Source: Solihabitans fulvus
GTDB taxonomy: Bacteria; Actinomycetota; Actinomycetes; Mycobacteriales; Pseudonocardiaceae
NCBI RefSeq assembly: GCF_008386585.1
Contig: NZ_VUOB01000026.1
Location: 18,812-82,811, forward strand
Length of the DNA stretch: 64,000 nucleotides
Direction of reading: 5' to 3'
Shown: in pieces, positions 8,111 through 16,880 of the stretch
Numbering within the stretch: the stretch's first letter is position 1
Layout: each line of letters opens with the position of its first letter
Notes under the pieces: model-generated
Told to the model about the DNA's origin: nothing
Databases searched by the model: none
Seen by the model: only the letters and a program-made list of their open reading frames with translations
Position numbers and translations under genes: made by a program

Positions 8111-8288
8111 CCGTGCTGCTCCTTGCGTCGGCGAGCGCGCGAAGCTGCTCCGACAACATCGAGGAGAATTTCTCGACGCCCTGCGGGAGGAAGCCGATCA
8201 GCACCGGGCACGGACTGCCGGGCAGCGTGACGTAGATCAGGTCACCGTCGCCGAGGTGCGCCTCGATCGTTGGCAGGGATAAGGCCAG
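7986..8288 (-). CDS. small conserved-looking protein, possibly frameshifted, start unclear
   Basis: A minus-strand frame reads LSLPTIEAHLGDGDLIYVTL, PGSPCPVLIGFLPQGVEKF, SSMLSEQLRALADA and has strong protein character. No ATG or GTG is in frame near its beginning. CTG at 8288 or 8276 are the only nearby options. After LRALADA the frame turns into Arg-rich sequence. A neighbouring frame gives RRKEQHG and a TGA that overlaps the ATG of the membrane protein gene as ATGA. I infer that the native protein ends near 8107 and that a one-base slip is present, biological or from sequencing. Confidence 0.45.
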   Translation of the reverse strand: MALSLPTIEAHLGDGDLIYVTLPGSPCPVLIGFLPQGVEKFSSMLSEQLRALADARSSTDDGRSIVHLRTRRGLGGDSRRDHRRRVRRTRRAHGGSTSFY

Positions 8289-8450
8289 TGTCCGAGGTCC
8301 GACACACAGTCGGTTTCGCGCGGTCGTCCGTCCTCTGGGGAGGGTCCGTCCTGCGCCGGACTTCCCACTGTGCCACCGACTGTGACGCCGGCCTGATCCG
8401 GATGGCGGCCGAGATCGGCCGACCGTGTCGGACTGTGCTGAAATCACCGG

Positions 8451-9596
8451 ATGATCGAGGTGGCCGTCGTCGGCGGCGGTCCGGCGGGTTGGGCGCTGGC
8501 CGGCGCGTGCGCGCGGCGCGGGCTGCGCACCGCCCTGATCGACCCGCGTCCCCGGCGTCCGTGGCGGGCCACCTACGCCGCCTGGTCCGACGAGCTGCCG
8601 GCGGGCACCCCGGCCAGTTCGCTGGCCGCCAGGATCGTCGCCAGCACCGAACACTCGCTGGACCGTCGCTACGCCGTGCTGGACAACGCGGCGCTGCTGG
8701 CGCAGCTGGACCACCCCGCGCTGCTGGTGCTCGCGGACCGGGTCGTCGGCGTCGAGCACGACCGGCGCGGCTCGACCGCGCGGCTGGCCGGCGGTCCGGA
8801 CCTGTCCGCCTCGGTCGTCGTGCACTGCGGCGGCGCGCGGCGGGCCGAGGGCGGTGCTGAGCAGACCGCGTTCGGCGTGGTGCTGCCGGCGGCGGCCGCC
8901 GCGCCGCTGGTCTCCCCCGGCGAGGCGCTGGTGATGGACTGGCGGCCGAGCCCGGGACCGCTGGGGCGGTGGCCCACATTCCTGTACGGCGTGCCGCTGG
9001 CCGGCGACCGCGTGCTGCTGGAGGAGACCTCGCTGGCCCGGCGCCCCGGCCTGCCGCTCGGCGAGCTGCGGCGGCGGCTGACGGCCCGGCTCGCCGCGCA
9101 CGGCGTCGACGCGCACGGGTTCAACGCGACCGCGCTGGCGCACGAACGGGTCCGCTTCACCGTGGACCCGCCGCTGCCCCGGCCGGGTCGAGTGCCGCGC
9201 TTCGGCGCGGCGGCGGCCATGGTGCACCCGGCGACGGGCTACGGCGTCGCCGCCGCGCTGCGCACCGCGCCGGCCGTCGCCGACGCGATCGCCGCCGCGC
9301 TGCCGCGCGGGCCGGTCGCCGCGGCGCGGGCCGCGCACCGCGCGGTGTGGCCGCCGGCCGCCCGCACCGTGCACCGCCTGCGGCGCCGGGGGCTCGCCGC
9401 GCTGCTCGCCCTGCCGCCCGAGGACGTCGCCGAGTTCTTCGAGCTGTTCTTCACGCTGCCGGAGCGGCGGCAGCGGGCCTACCTCTCCGACCGGCTCGAC
9501 GTCGCCGGCACGGTCGGCGCGATGGTGGCGGTGTTCCGCTCGGCCGGGTGGTCAGTGCGGGCCGAACTGGCCCGCCACACGCTCACCGCGCGCTGA
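8451..9596 (+). CDS. lycopene cyclase-family flavoprotein
   Basis: A 381-residue protein with an N-terminal Rossmann dinucleotide-binding motif VAVVGGGPAGWALAGACARRG and CrtL/CrtY-type lycopene cyclase features: FLYGVPLAGDRVLLEETSLARRPG, AAAMVHPATGYGVAAALRTA and FFELFFTLP near the end. Enzymes of this family cyclise the psi ends of lycopene to beta rings, using reduced FAD as a non-redox cofactor. No other carotenoid gene is in the window, so its substrate would come from enzymes encoded elsewhere. No strong ribosome binding site is seen. Confidence 0.85.
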   Translation: MIEVAVVGGGPAGWALAGACARRGLRTALIDPRPRRPWRATYAAWSDELPAGTPASSLAARIVASTEHSLDRRYAVLDNAALLAQLDHPALLVLADRVVGVEHDRRGSTARLAGGPDLSASVVVHCGGARRAEGGAEQTAFGVVLPAAAAAPLVSPGEALVMDWRPSPGPLGRWPTFLYGVPLAGDRVLLEETSLARRPGLPLGELRRRLTARLAAHGVDAHGFNATALAHERVRFTVDPPLPRPGRVPRFGAAAAMVHPATGYGVAAALRTAPAVADAIAAALPRGPVAAARAAHRAVWPPAARTVHRLRRRGLAALLALPPEDVAEFFELFFTLPERRQRAYLSDRLDVAGTVGAMVAVFRSAGWSVRAELARHTLTAR

Positions 9597-9734
9597 CCGG
9601 AGCCTGGCAGCAACCGGGTGAACCGGACCCACCGCGTATCGGCCCAATTACCGTTGGTAGCGCGGAAAAGGGGAATAGCCCAAGCAGAAGGGCATGGTCT
9701 ATGCCGCCGAACCGGTGATTCCCCGCACCGCCCC

Positions 9735-11507
9735 ATGAACACCTGGTTAAACCCCTCGGCACAGGGGTACCCGGGCGGGCACGATCGTGCCGTGCCTGCG
9801 TTGTTGGACGACGTCCGCTTCGCCTTCCAACCGCTGTTCAACCTCCACACCGGGGGCATTGTGGCGGTCGAGGCCTTGGCGCGACCGCACAAGGGCAGCG
9901 TTGCTGACCTGCTGCGCGCCGCGCACCGAGCTGGGCGGCTCAGCGAGACCGATGTCGCGCTCGCCGCCCACGCGACCTACTACGCGGCGGAACACGAGAA
10001 CGTGTTGCCGCTGCACCTGAACCTGCTCGCGCTGACCGCTGCGGCCCCGGCCGCGACACTGGAACCGTTGCACTGCGCGCTGCGCGAGACCGGGCGTCGC
10101 GCGCGCGACGTCGTGTTGGAGATCGGCACGCCCTTCTCCAGGGTCCGCAGGAGCGAACTGCTCGATGGGTTCGACCGGTTGCGCGGCAACGGGTTCCGCA
10201 TCGGGCTGGACGGGGTCGGCGACGGCGACCCGCCGCTGACCGTGCTGACCCAGACCTCGCCGGAGATCGTCAAGCTGGACCGCCAGGTGGTGGCCGGCCT
10301 GCCCGACGACGCGGCCAGCGCCGCGCTGGTCGAGGCGCTGGTGCACCTCACTGAGCGCACCGGCGCGCAACTGGTCGCCGAGGGCGTCGAGACCGAGGCC
10401 CAGCTGTCCGCGCTGCGCAGGCTCGGGGTGCGACTCGCCCAGGGCAACCTGCTCGCCCCCGCCTCGCGGCGGCCGCTGGTCACCAGCACGATCGCGCCGA
10501 TCATCACCGAGCTCGGCGAGCCGCAGGCGCCGACGCCGGCCCGCGAGGCCGCCGGCGCGCGGATCACCGATTTCCTCCATCCCGCAACGACTCTGCCCGA
10601 GCACGCCACCGCGGACGAGGTGCGCGCGGTGCTGGCCAGCCAGCCTGCCGTCACCGGTGTCGTGCTGGTCGACGAGATCGGCCGGCCGCAGTGGTCGGTG
10701 GACCGCAACAGGTTCCTGCTCGCGGTGACCGGGCCGTACGGGCACGCGCTGCACGCCAACCGGGAGGCCAGCAGGTTGGCCGACGAGCCGCACACCATCG
10801 GCACCGAGGCGACGGCCATCGAGCTGCTCGGCATGGTCGCCTCGGCGGATCGGCAGCGCACCAACGACGATCTGGTCGTGGTGGACGAGGCCGAACGGTG
10901 CCTCGGGGTCGTCCGGGTGGCCGACGTGGTGCGCGGCATCGCCGAGATGAAGGTGGAACAGGCCGCCGCGCTGAGCCCGCTGACCCGGTTGCCCGGCAGC
11001 GACTCGATCGCGCGGGAGGTCGACCGCAGGATCAGGGCGCGGGAGATCCACGCGGTATCGTGGCTGGACGTGGACAGCTTCAAGCGGGTCAACGACACCG
11101 TCGGGTTCGCCGCGGGCGACGACCTGATCCGCGCGATCGGCCGGTGCCTCGCGGACACGGCGGGCACGCTGCGGGGCGTGCAGGTCGGACACGTCGGCGG
11201 GGACGACTTCCTGGTGGTGTCCGGGCTGGACGAGATCGTGCCGATGGCGTCCGCGATCCTCGACGTGCCCAGGGACGCGGAGGGCATGCCGGTGACGCTG
11301 TCGCTGGCCACGCTGGTGTGCGCGGCCGGGTCCGTGCGCTCCTACCGGGACGTGTCGCGGCTGCTCGCGCCGCTGAAGGAACAGGCCAAGTCGTTGCAGG
11401 GGTGCAGCTGGGTGCTCGGCAGGCCCGACACCGACCGGGTCGACGTGCTGCGCGGGCAACCCGCGATGGGCCCGCCCGAGCACCCTCGTCACCGCGCGGT
11501 GAGCTGA
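9735..11507 (+). CDS. EAL - CBS-like - GGDEF protein (c-di-GMP signalling)
   Basis: About 590 residues. An EAL domain comes first (FAFQPLFNLHTGGIVAVEALARP ... VAEGVETEAQL), then a middle region with paired CBS-like segments (GVVLVDEIGRPQWSVDR, DDLVVVDEAERCLGVV), then a C-terminal GGDEF domain with VGGDDFLVV. The EAL domain keeps EAL and the EGVE Glu, but the usual DDFG metal site reads DGVGDG, so phosphodiesterase activity is doubtful. The GGDDF signature is compatible with diguanylate cyclase activity. Other starts are possible: an upstream ATG at 9618, or GTG at 9792 just before the domain. No membrane helices are seen, so it is cytoplasmic. Confidence 0.85.
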   Translation: MNTWLNPSAQGYPGGHDRAVPALLDDVRFAFQPLFNLHTGGIVAVEALARPHKGSVADLLRAAHRAGRLSETDVALAAHATYYAAEHENVLPLHLNLLALTAAAPAATLEPLHCALRETGRRARDVVLEIGTPFSRVRRSELLDGFDRLRGNGFRIGLDGVGDGDPPLTVLTQTSPEIVKLDRQVVAGLPDDAASAALVEALVHLTERTGAQLVAEGVETEAQLSALRRLGVRLAQGNLLAPASRRPLVTSTIAPIITELGEPQAPTPAREAAGARITDFLHPATTLPEHATADEVRAVLASQPAVTGVVLVDEIGRPQWSVDRNRFLLAVTGPYGHALHANREASRLADEPHTIGTEATAIELLGMVASADRQRTNDDLVVVDEAERCLGVVRVADVVRGIAEMKVEQAAALSPLTRLPGSDSIAREVDRRIRAREIHAVSWLDVDSFKRVNDTVGFAAGDDLIRAIGRCLADTAGTLRGVQVGHVGGDDFLVVSGLDEIVPMASAILDVPRDAEGMPVTLSLATLVCAAGSVRSYRDVSRLLAPLKEQAKSLQGCSWVLGRPDTDRVDVLRGQPAMGPPEHPRHRAVS

Positions 11508-11741
11508 CGACTCCTGAATCGAGCCCGAACCACACCTTTGGCCCGCGCAGTTCCACCCAACGCACCATGCGCCGGACCATGATTACTCCTAGCATTCCCA
11601 GGGCTACATAGCGCACATGGCATAACGGCTGACGGGCACGAACCCGCTGTCGGCTGCGCCCTCCGCGAGCGCATCAGCACACCGTCGAGGGCGACACCGA
11701 CCGCAGGAGTCCGCCCGACCAACGCTGGTGAGGAGCACACC

Positions 11742-12887
11742 GTGAGCGAGGCGGAGGTCGCCAACGTTGGACGCCCGTTACCGCAGCCGAGGCCGTCCTC
11801 CGACGACCAGCTCTCGATCGGCGTCGAGGAGGAGTTCCTGTTGGTGGACCCGGACACCAGGAACATCACCCCGGTCGCGCCGTCCGTGCTGGCCGCGGCG
11901 GGCGAACGGATCTTCGGGCTACAGCCCGAGATCACCACGTTCCAGGTGGAGACCGCGACACCCGTCTGCCGCACCATGAGCGAGCTGCGCGAGCACCTGG
12001 TCCTGTCGCGCCGCACGCTCGCCGGGGTGGCGGGCGAACAGGGCGCGCGGCTGGTCGCCTCCGGCACGCCGGTGCTCGGCAGGGTCCGGCCGGCGCCGTT
12101 GACCCCGAACCCGCGCTACGAGCGGATGGCCGAGGTGTACGGCACGCTCGCCGGCGGCATGATCATCTGCGGCTGCCACGTGCACATCGGCGTGCCGGAC
12201 GACGACACCGGGGTGCGGATCAGCAACCACCTGCGGGCCTGGCTGCCGACGCTGCTGGCGATCAGCGTGAACTCGCCGTTCTGGGGCGAGCACGACACCG
12301 GCTACGCGAGCTGGCGCTACCTGGTGTGGGCGCGCTGGCCCTCGGCCGGGCCGCCGCCGTGGTTCGACTCGGCCGAGGACTACCACGCCGCGCTCGGCTC
12401 ACTGCTGGACAGCGGCGCGGCGATGGATCGCGGAATGCTCTACTGGGACGTCCGGCTCTCCGCCAACCACCCCACCGTCGAGCTGCGGGTCTGCGACGTC
12501 GCCGGCACGGTCGACGAGGCCGTGCTGATCGCGGCGCTCGGCAGGGCGATCGCCGGGATGGCGCTGTTCGGCACGGAGGCCGCGGCCGCGCCGCCCCCGC
12601 ACGTGCTGCGCGCGGCGCTGTGGCGCTCGGCCAAGGACGGGCTGGAGGGCGCGGGCGTCGACCCGCGCACCGGCAAGCTGGTGCCGGCGGCCGCGCTGGT
12701 CAAGCACCTGATGACCTGGGCGCGCCCCGCGCTGGAGGCGAGCGGCGACTTCGAGCTGGTCTCGTCGTCGGTCGACCGGATGCTGATGGACGGGTCCGCC
12801 GCGCAGCGGCAGCGCAACGCGTTCCGGACGCGCGGACGCCTCTCGGACGTGGTTGACCTGCTGACCGCGCAGACCGCAGGCGAGTGA
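11742..12887 (+). CDS. carboxylate-amine ligase, YbdK/GCS2 family
   Basis: A 381-residue protein of the glutamate-cysteine ligase family 2 (GCS2/YbdK). It shows the signature IGVEEEFLLVDPDT near residue 28, ICGCHVHIGVPDD, SWRYLVWARWP and a C-terminal RGRLSDVVDLL. The family makes gamma-glutamyl amide bonds with ATP. YbdK has weak glutamate-cysteine ligase activity, and actinomycete members may act on other amines. Starts at GTG with GAGGAG 7 bp upstream. Convergent with the LuxR-type gene across a 15-bp repeat array. Confidence 0.9.
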   Translation: MSEAEVANVGRPLPQPRPSSDDQLSIGVEEEFLLVDPDTRNITPVAPSVLAAAGERIFGLQPEITTFQVETATPVCRTMSELREHLVLSRRTLAGVAGEQGARLVASGTPVLGRVRPAPLTPNPRYERMAEVYGTLAGGMIICGCHVHIGVPDDDTGVRISNHLRAWLPTLLAISVNSPFWGEHDTGYASWRYLVWARWPSAGPPPWFDSAEDYHAALGSLLDSGAAMDRGMLYWDVRLSANHPTVELRVCDVAGTVDEAVLIAALGRAIAGMALFGTEAAAAPPPHVLRAALWRSAKDGLEGAGVDPRTGKLVPAAALVKHLMTWARPALEASGDFELVSSSVDRMLMDGSAAQRQRNAFRTRGRLSDVVDLLTAQTAGE

Positions 12888-12923
12888 CCCCCGCCGGCTG
12901 GCGCGGGTGACTCTCGCCGGCGG

Positions 12924-13058
12924 GCGCGGTTAGAGCAGGCGCGGTTAGAGCAGGCGCCATCAGAGCAGGCCCAGTCAGAGCAGGCGCGGTTAGAGCAGGC
13001 GCGGTTAGAGCAGGCGCGGTTAGAGCAGGCGCCATCAGAGCAGGCCCAGTCAGAGCAG
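12924..13058. repeat. 15-bp tandem repeat array (nine full copies)
   Basis: Nine back-to-back 15-bp units occur in three variants: GCGCGGTTAGAGCAG (five copies), GCGCCATCAGAGCAG (two) and GCCCAGTCAGAGCAG (two). A diverged partial unit follows inside the LuxR-type gene. Variant order is A A B C A A A B C, so a block of four has itself been duplicated. Read on the minus strand each unit carries CTGCTC plus a stop. The last codons of the neighbouring gene (GLL-stop) lie in the outermost unit. Confidence 0.9.
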
Positions 13059-14057
13059 GCCCAGCTGCGCGGCCCGCACACCGGCCTGAAACCGGCTCCG
13101 CGCGTCCAACCCGGCCATCGCCGACGCGACGTCGTTGCGGACAGTGCGAACGCTCACGCCGATCCGGTTGGCTACCGCGTCGTCGGTCAGGCCCTCGGCG
13201 AGCAGCCGCAGCACCACCTCGTACCGCTGCCGTGGCACGTCGATCCTGGCCTGCCTGGCCACCTCGCCGACCTCGACGCTGGTGGCCCACAGCCCGGACG
13301 CCAGCTTGCGCAGCGACTCGACCGCGCGCGCCCCGCGCAGCACCCTTGGCGCCTCGATGTCGTCGAGCAGCACGGCGACCGTCCCGTCCATCACCACCGC
13401 CCTGGTCGGCACCACCTGCGCCGCCCGAGGCGCGCAGCCGCGCTGACCGAGCCACCGCGCGTGCGCCAGCACCGGCGGGGCCATGGTGAACTCGGCGCAC
13501 CAGATCGCCCGGAACGACGCGCCGCGCCGCAGCACCGCCTCGGCGACCTGGGTGGCGAACTCGAACGACCCAGGCACGTAGGTCGGCACCAGCATGGTGA
13601 CCTCGTGCATCACCCCGGCGACCAGGCGCTCGACCACGGCGGCGACCTCGTCCAGCCCGCCGGGATGGCGGTGCTCCCCCGACCACTCGGCGGCCCGCTC
13701 GTGCCAGGTGACGAACCGCTCGACGGCGGCGGCCTTCGGCACGCAGGTGCCCGCGGTGGGGCCCCGCATCCGCTTGGCGGCCAACGCCGGCAGCGCGACG
13801 CACGGCTCGACGGCCCTGATCGCGTCCGGGTCGTCGGCCGAGCTGACCACGAAGCCCTCGGCCCGCAGGGCGCCAACCACGTCGCGGGTGCCGCCGTCGT
13901 CCCAGCCCAGCTCGCGGACCAGGTCCGAAAGGCGCCACCTCGGGCGGCGCAGCATCGTCCGGTAGACCAGATCCGGCTGGACGCCGAGACCGAGCTCCAA
14001 ACCGTTCACACTGTCCGACATCGCCTGCCCCCAGAGCAGCTCGACTGTGCGTCGCAA
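13050..14057 (-). CDS. LuxR-type regulator with TrmB-like N-terminal winged helix
   Basis: A 335-residue protein. The N-terminal ~75 residues (RPRWRLSDLVRELGWDDGGT, VVGALRAEGFVV) look like a winged-helix TrmB-type domain. The centre (MHEVTMLVPTYVPGSF ... FRAIWCAEFT, VLLDDIEAPRVL) resembles the effector part of these regulators. The C-terminus has a LuxR helix-turn-helix (LLAEGLTDDAVANRIGVSVRTVRND). A later ATG at 14021 (MSDSVNGLE) is an equally good start. Its final three codons and stop fall in the 15-bp repeat array. Target genes unknown. Confidence 0.85.
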   Translation of the reverse strand: MRRTVELLWGQAMSDSVNGLELGLGVQPDLVYRTMLRRPRWRLSDLVRELGWDDGGTRDVVGALRAEGFVVSSADDPDAIRAVEPCVALPALAAKRMRGPTAGTCVPKAAAVERFVTWHERAAEWSGEHRHPGGLDEVAAVVERLVAGVMHEVTMLVPTYVPGSFEFATQVAEAVLRRGASFRAIWCAEFTMAPPVLAHARWLGQRGCAPRAAQVVPTRAVVMDGTVAVLLDDIEAPRVLRGARAVESLRKLASGLWATSVEVGEVARQARIDVPRQRYEVVLRLLAEGLTDDAVANRIGVSVRTVRNDVASAMAGLDARSRFQAGVRAAQLGLL

Positions 14058-14376
14058 GTTGGCTGGCTGCCAGCCGCACGAACCCGGTTACTTGAGTCAT
14101 GGCAAAATAACCGATGTAACAGCGACAGAACAAGACCCGCCATCACTCGAGTCAATACCCGTTACCAACTGGCACCGGCCGCTACGCGAGGTCACGATCG
14201 GTCGGCCAGGCATGCGGACAGGAGGCGGTCAAATCGCCCGAACGGCGCTAGCCGACGCGCGGCGGCGAACGTTCACTCGACGTTTCTGGCCCGTCCGGTG
14301 ACGCGCGCGGGATGACTTGACCTCAGGCGAATGGGCTCGATCGGACGTTACTGGAGAAAAGTTGTGGCCGCGACCG
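14058..14376. other. intergenic gap, promoter region of the LuxR-type gene
   Basis: 319 bp between two minus-strand regulator genes, with no coding frame supported. At 14084-14094 it carries CCGGTTACTTG, the same 11 bases that begin the 23-bp repeat at 49612 and 50209. AGTCATGGC follows. Lower GC around 14100-14150 fits a promoter for the gene ending at 13050. Confidence 0.4.
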
Positions 14377-15657
14377 TCAGTGCGGCCGCAGCTCGGCCAG
14401 CTCCCGCCAGATCTGCGCGGCCAGCCGGTACGCCTCCAGGTCGTCGCACAGCGTCGCCGCGACCCGGAGCTGCTCGGCTGCCTCGTCGGTGCGCCCGAGC
14501 AGGTGCAGCGCCCTGCCCCTGGCTAACCGGAGCCTGGCCAGCTCCGACACGGTCAGCTCGCCGGGATCGTGCTCGACGAAGTCGCTCAGCCGCACCGCCC
14601 GCTCGGCGTCGCCGGTCGCCAACGCGTAGCGGGTCTCCAGGCTGGCCAGGTAGGCCGCGTCCGCCGGGGCGTCGATGATGGTCGAGGCGGCCCGCGCGCC
14701 GTTGAGGTACTGCACGACCTCCTCGGGGTTGGCGCCCGACTCCAACAGCGCGGACGCCGCCGCGCGGGAGAACTTGGCCCACTCGTGCACGGAGGTCGCG
14801 GGCGTCGCCAGCATCTCCCGCGCCTCCCGGACGTGCCGCTCGGCGAGTTCCGGACGGCCGATCCGGCTGTAGGCCACGGACGCCACCCAGTGCGCGCGCC
14901 CGGTGACCGGCGCGCTGTCCAGCGCCGTGGCCACCCGCAGCATCTGGTCGATGAGCCTGGGCACCTCGCCGGGGTCGCCGCAGTCGCAGCGGATGGAGAC
15001 CAGCACGCCGAGCGTCCTGACGTGCTCGCTGGTGTCCGCCAGGTCGGTGCGGCCGATCGCCTCGGCGGCCTGCTCGGCCAGTTCGAGCGCCTCGGAGAGC
15101 CTGCCGACGTCGCGGGCCGCGGCGGCGCGGTCGATCCTGATGCGCACGATCAGCTCCGGCGTGCCGAGCTGCTCGGCCGCGATCGCCAGGTCGACCAGCA
15201 GCGCGTCCCGCGCCGCGTCGTCGGAGCGGAGCACCAGGATGTCCTGGAGCGCCAGCCCGTAGGTGAGCACCGCCAGCGGCGAGCCCTCGCCGCGCGCCGT
15301 CTGGTACGCCTCGGTGAACCGCGCCTGCGCCTCGGCCAGGTCGCCGAACTCGTAGGCGTTGCGGGCCAACAGGTCCCGGACGAGCCGGCCGTCCGCCGAG
15401 CCGGACAGGCCGCCGATCGGCGCCGCGGTGCCCTCCACGAGCGCGTTCAGGGGAACGTCGAGCGCCCTGGCGATGTGCAGCGCCACCTCGAGCGTCGGCA
15501 CGCGCGAGCCGGACTCGAGCAGGGAGATGTAGCTGGGGTTGACCACGCCGACCGCGACGTCACGCTGGGACAGGCCCCGCTCGGCCCGCAGCCGCTTCAG
15601 CCGCCGGCCGAACTCCGGCTGCTGAATGTTGATCATGTTCATGAACCACAACCCCAT
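14377..15657 (-). CDS. XRE-family regulator with TPR-like repeats
   Basis: A 426-residue protein. Residues ~15-70 are a Cro/C1 helix-turn-helix (FGRRLKRLRAERGLSQRDVA, NPSYISLLESGSRVPTL). The rest is helical repeats of TPR type (e.g. YEFGDLAEAQARFTEAYQTA, ELALEVALH, LGRTDEAAEQLRVAA). This architecture is common in actinomycetes for regulators that sense peptides or protein partners. The start is one of three closely spaced Met codons (MGLWFMNMIN). A long, relatively AT-rich gap lies upstream. Confidence 0.88.
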   Translation of the reverse strand: MGLWFMNMINIQQPEFGRRLKRLRAERGLSQRDVAVGVVNPSYISLLESGSRVPTLEVALHIARALDVPLNALVEGTAAPIGGLSGSADGRLVRDLLARNAYEFGDLAEAQARFTEAYQTARGEGSPLAVLTYGLALQDILVLRSDDAARDALLVDLAIAAEQLGTPELIVRIRIDRAAAARDVGRLSEALELAEQAAEAIGRTDLADTSEHVRTLGVLVSIRCDCGDPGEVPRLIDQMLRVATALDSAPVTGRAHWVASVAYSRIGRPELAERHVREAREMLATPATSVHEWAKFSRAAASALLESGANPEEVVQYLNGARAASTIIDAPADAAYLASLETRYALATGDAERAVRLSDFVEHDPGELTVSELARLRLARGRALHLLGRTDEAAEQLRVAATLCDDLEAYRLAAQIWRELAELRPH

Positions 15658-16583
15658 TACACCGCGCGCGTTGGTGTCAACCCTCTAGTAACTACAGTAA
15701 ACCCACCAGTCACTTCAGCTCTATGCCCAATCCGAGAAGCCTGCCCTTTCCACGACCGCGTAGCACAACGAACGGGCAACCGAAAGGACACGCCCCCAGT
15801 AGGCAAGTGCACGAACCGGCCACGGAGATACGTCGACCAGCCCGCGAGCTGTCGGACGCGCGTCGACCGAGGTGACCCGGCCGAACCCGCCGCCGCCATC
15901 CGGCGGAGCCGGCTGATCCGACGCGGCGCCCCCGCCCGACCTACCCGATCGCGCAGCCGGCCGGCCAGCCCGGCAGAAAAGATCGCGCAGTATGCCAGTC
16001 ATTGCTGGCTGAGAGAATATCCGAAGAGTTCTCATGGTGCGGAGGGCGTCGCACCCTCGGCCGACCCCGCCGGGACCGCCGGGTCCCGGCGCCCCACGCC
16101 CGGCGCGGGACGGAGCGGGCCGACGCGTCCCGCGCGCCGCCGAATCGACGCTGAACCACGCCGCCCCGGCGGCGCGGGAAGCGGATGTCGAAGGATGTCG
16201 AAATCCCGGTGAAATGGAATTCCGCCGGTAGGCTTGATAGGCTGATCAACCGCCGGATGTCTGACATTACTGCGGTAACGTAGCCGGCACGAACGGCGCC
16301 CAGAAATGTAACTTACCGATGTACCATTCACCGTGTTGACGAGTGTCGAGATAGATAGTAAATCCGTAAATTACTCACCACGTGGACCGGGACCTCGGGC
16401 GACTCGACGGCCGTGATCACGCACCGGAGCCGGAATCCCCCTTCGGTGGCCATCCGCGCGGGACGGAGGCACCGGAGCGCGCACTGCAAGTAGATTTCGT
16501 CGGCGGGATTTCACCTGCGCGTGGTTGCCCGAATCTGGGAACCTGATCACACCGAACTGCCGGCACGCGGGAGCAGCTTTCCA
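15658..16583. other. 926-bp gap, no supported gene
   Basis: I see no convincing coding frame on either strand. GC is lower than average, especially 16200-16380. A TTGACG hexamer at 16336-16341 with TAAATC 17 bp later (16359-16364) is a weak promoter candidate pointing to the small gene at 16584. Confidence 0.4.
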
Positions 16584-16745
16584 ATGAGTTCAACACCGAT
16601 CTTCGACCAGCTCGTCGAGCAGTTGGCCGTCAAGCTCGAGTACCAGGTGCCGGCGACCCCGCCCCAGCCTGCCGCCGAGAAGGCGCCTGCGGCGACCGCG
16701 CCAGAACCACAGGAGGCGCCACGGCGCCGACGTCACGCCGAGTAG
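16584..16745 (+). CDS. small Pro/Ala-rich protein
   Basis: A 53-residue protein beginning MSSTPIFDQLVEQLAVKLEY, followed by a Pro/Ala/Glu linker and ending in RRRRHAE. A GGGAG lies 11 bp upstream of the ATG. The ordered, amphipathic N-terminus and basic tail resemble small conserved proteins seen in many actinomycetes, but I do not know the function. It lies just before tRNA-Cys. An in-frame GTG at 16521 would extend it by 21 residues of poorer quality. Confidence 0.6.
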   Translation: MSSTPIFDQLVEQLAVKLEYQVPATPPQPAAEKAPAATAPEPQEAPRRRRHAE

Positions 16746-16809
16746 GACGGAACGGGGCTGGCCGGCGCGACGGGTTCCGCGTCGCCGACCGGCCGGTTCT
16801 GACACTGTG

Positions 16810-16880
16810 AGGCGGAGACGGGATTCGAACCCGCGTACGAGGCTTTGCAGGCCTCTGCCTATCCACTCGGCCACTCCGCC
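16810..16880 (-). tRNA. tRNA-Cys (anticodon GCA)
   Basis: The minus strand folds as a cloverleaf: acceptor GGCGGAG/CTCCGCC, D arm GCC-GAGTGGATA-GGC, anticodon stem GAGGC/GCCTC with loop CTGCAAA (anticodon GCA), and T arm GCGGG-TTCGAAT-CCCGT. The discriminator base is U, as expected for tRNA-Cys. The CCA end is not encoded. Confidence 0.95.

Noticed and set aside
7986..9374. A long minus-strand frame through the lycopene cyclase gene
   Set aside because: Only its last ~100 codons look like protein (annotated as a small gene). The rest is antisense to a well-supported flavoprotein.
9747..11492. A 581-codon minus-strand open frame opposite the EAL/GGDEF gene
   Set aside because: Shadow frame with Arg/Gly/Val/His bias; the plus strand has clear EAL and GGDEF motifs.
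12924..13058. CRISPR array
   Set aside because: Units are contiguous 15-bp tandem repeats with no unique spacers and no cas genes nearby.
12440..13081. Pentapeptide-repeat protein read from the 15-bp array (WACSD/NRACS units)
   Set aside because: The pattern arises from translating the tandem repeat out of frame. The remaining sequence is antisense to the ligase gene.
14569..16212. A 547-codon plus-strand frame opposite the XRE-TPR gene
   Set aside because: Arg/Val/Gly-rich shadow continuing into a non-coding gap; no motif and no ribosome site.
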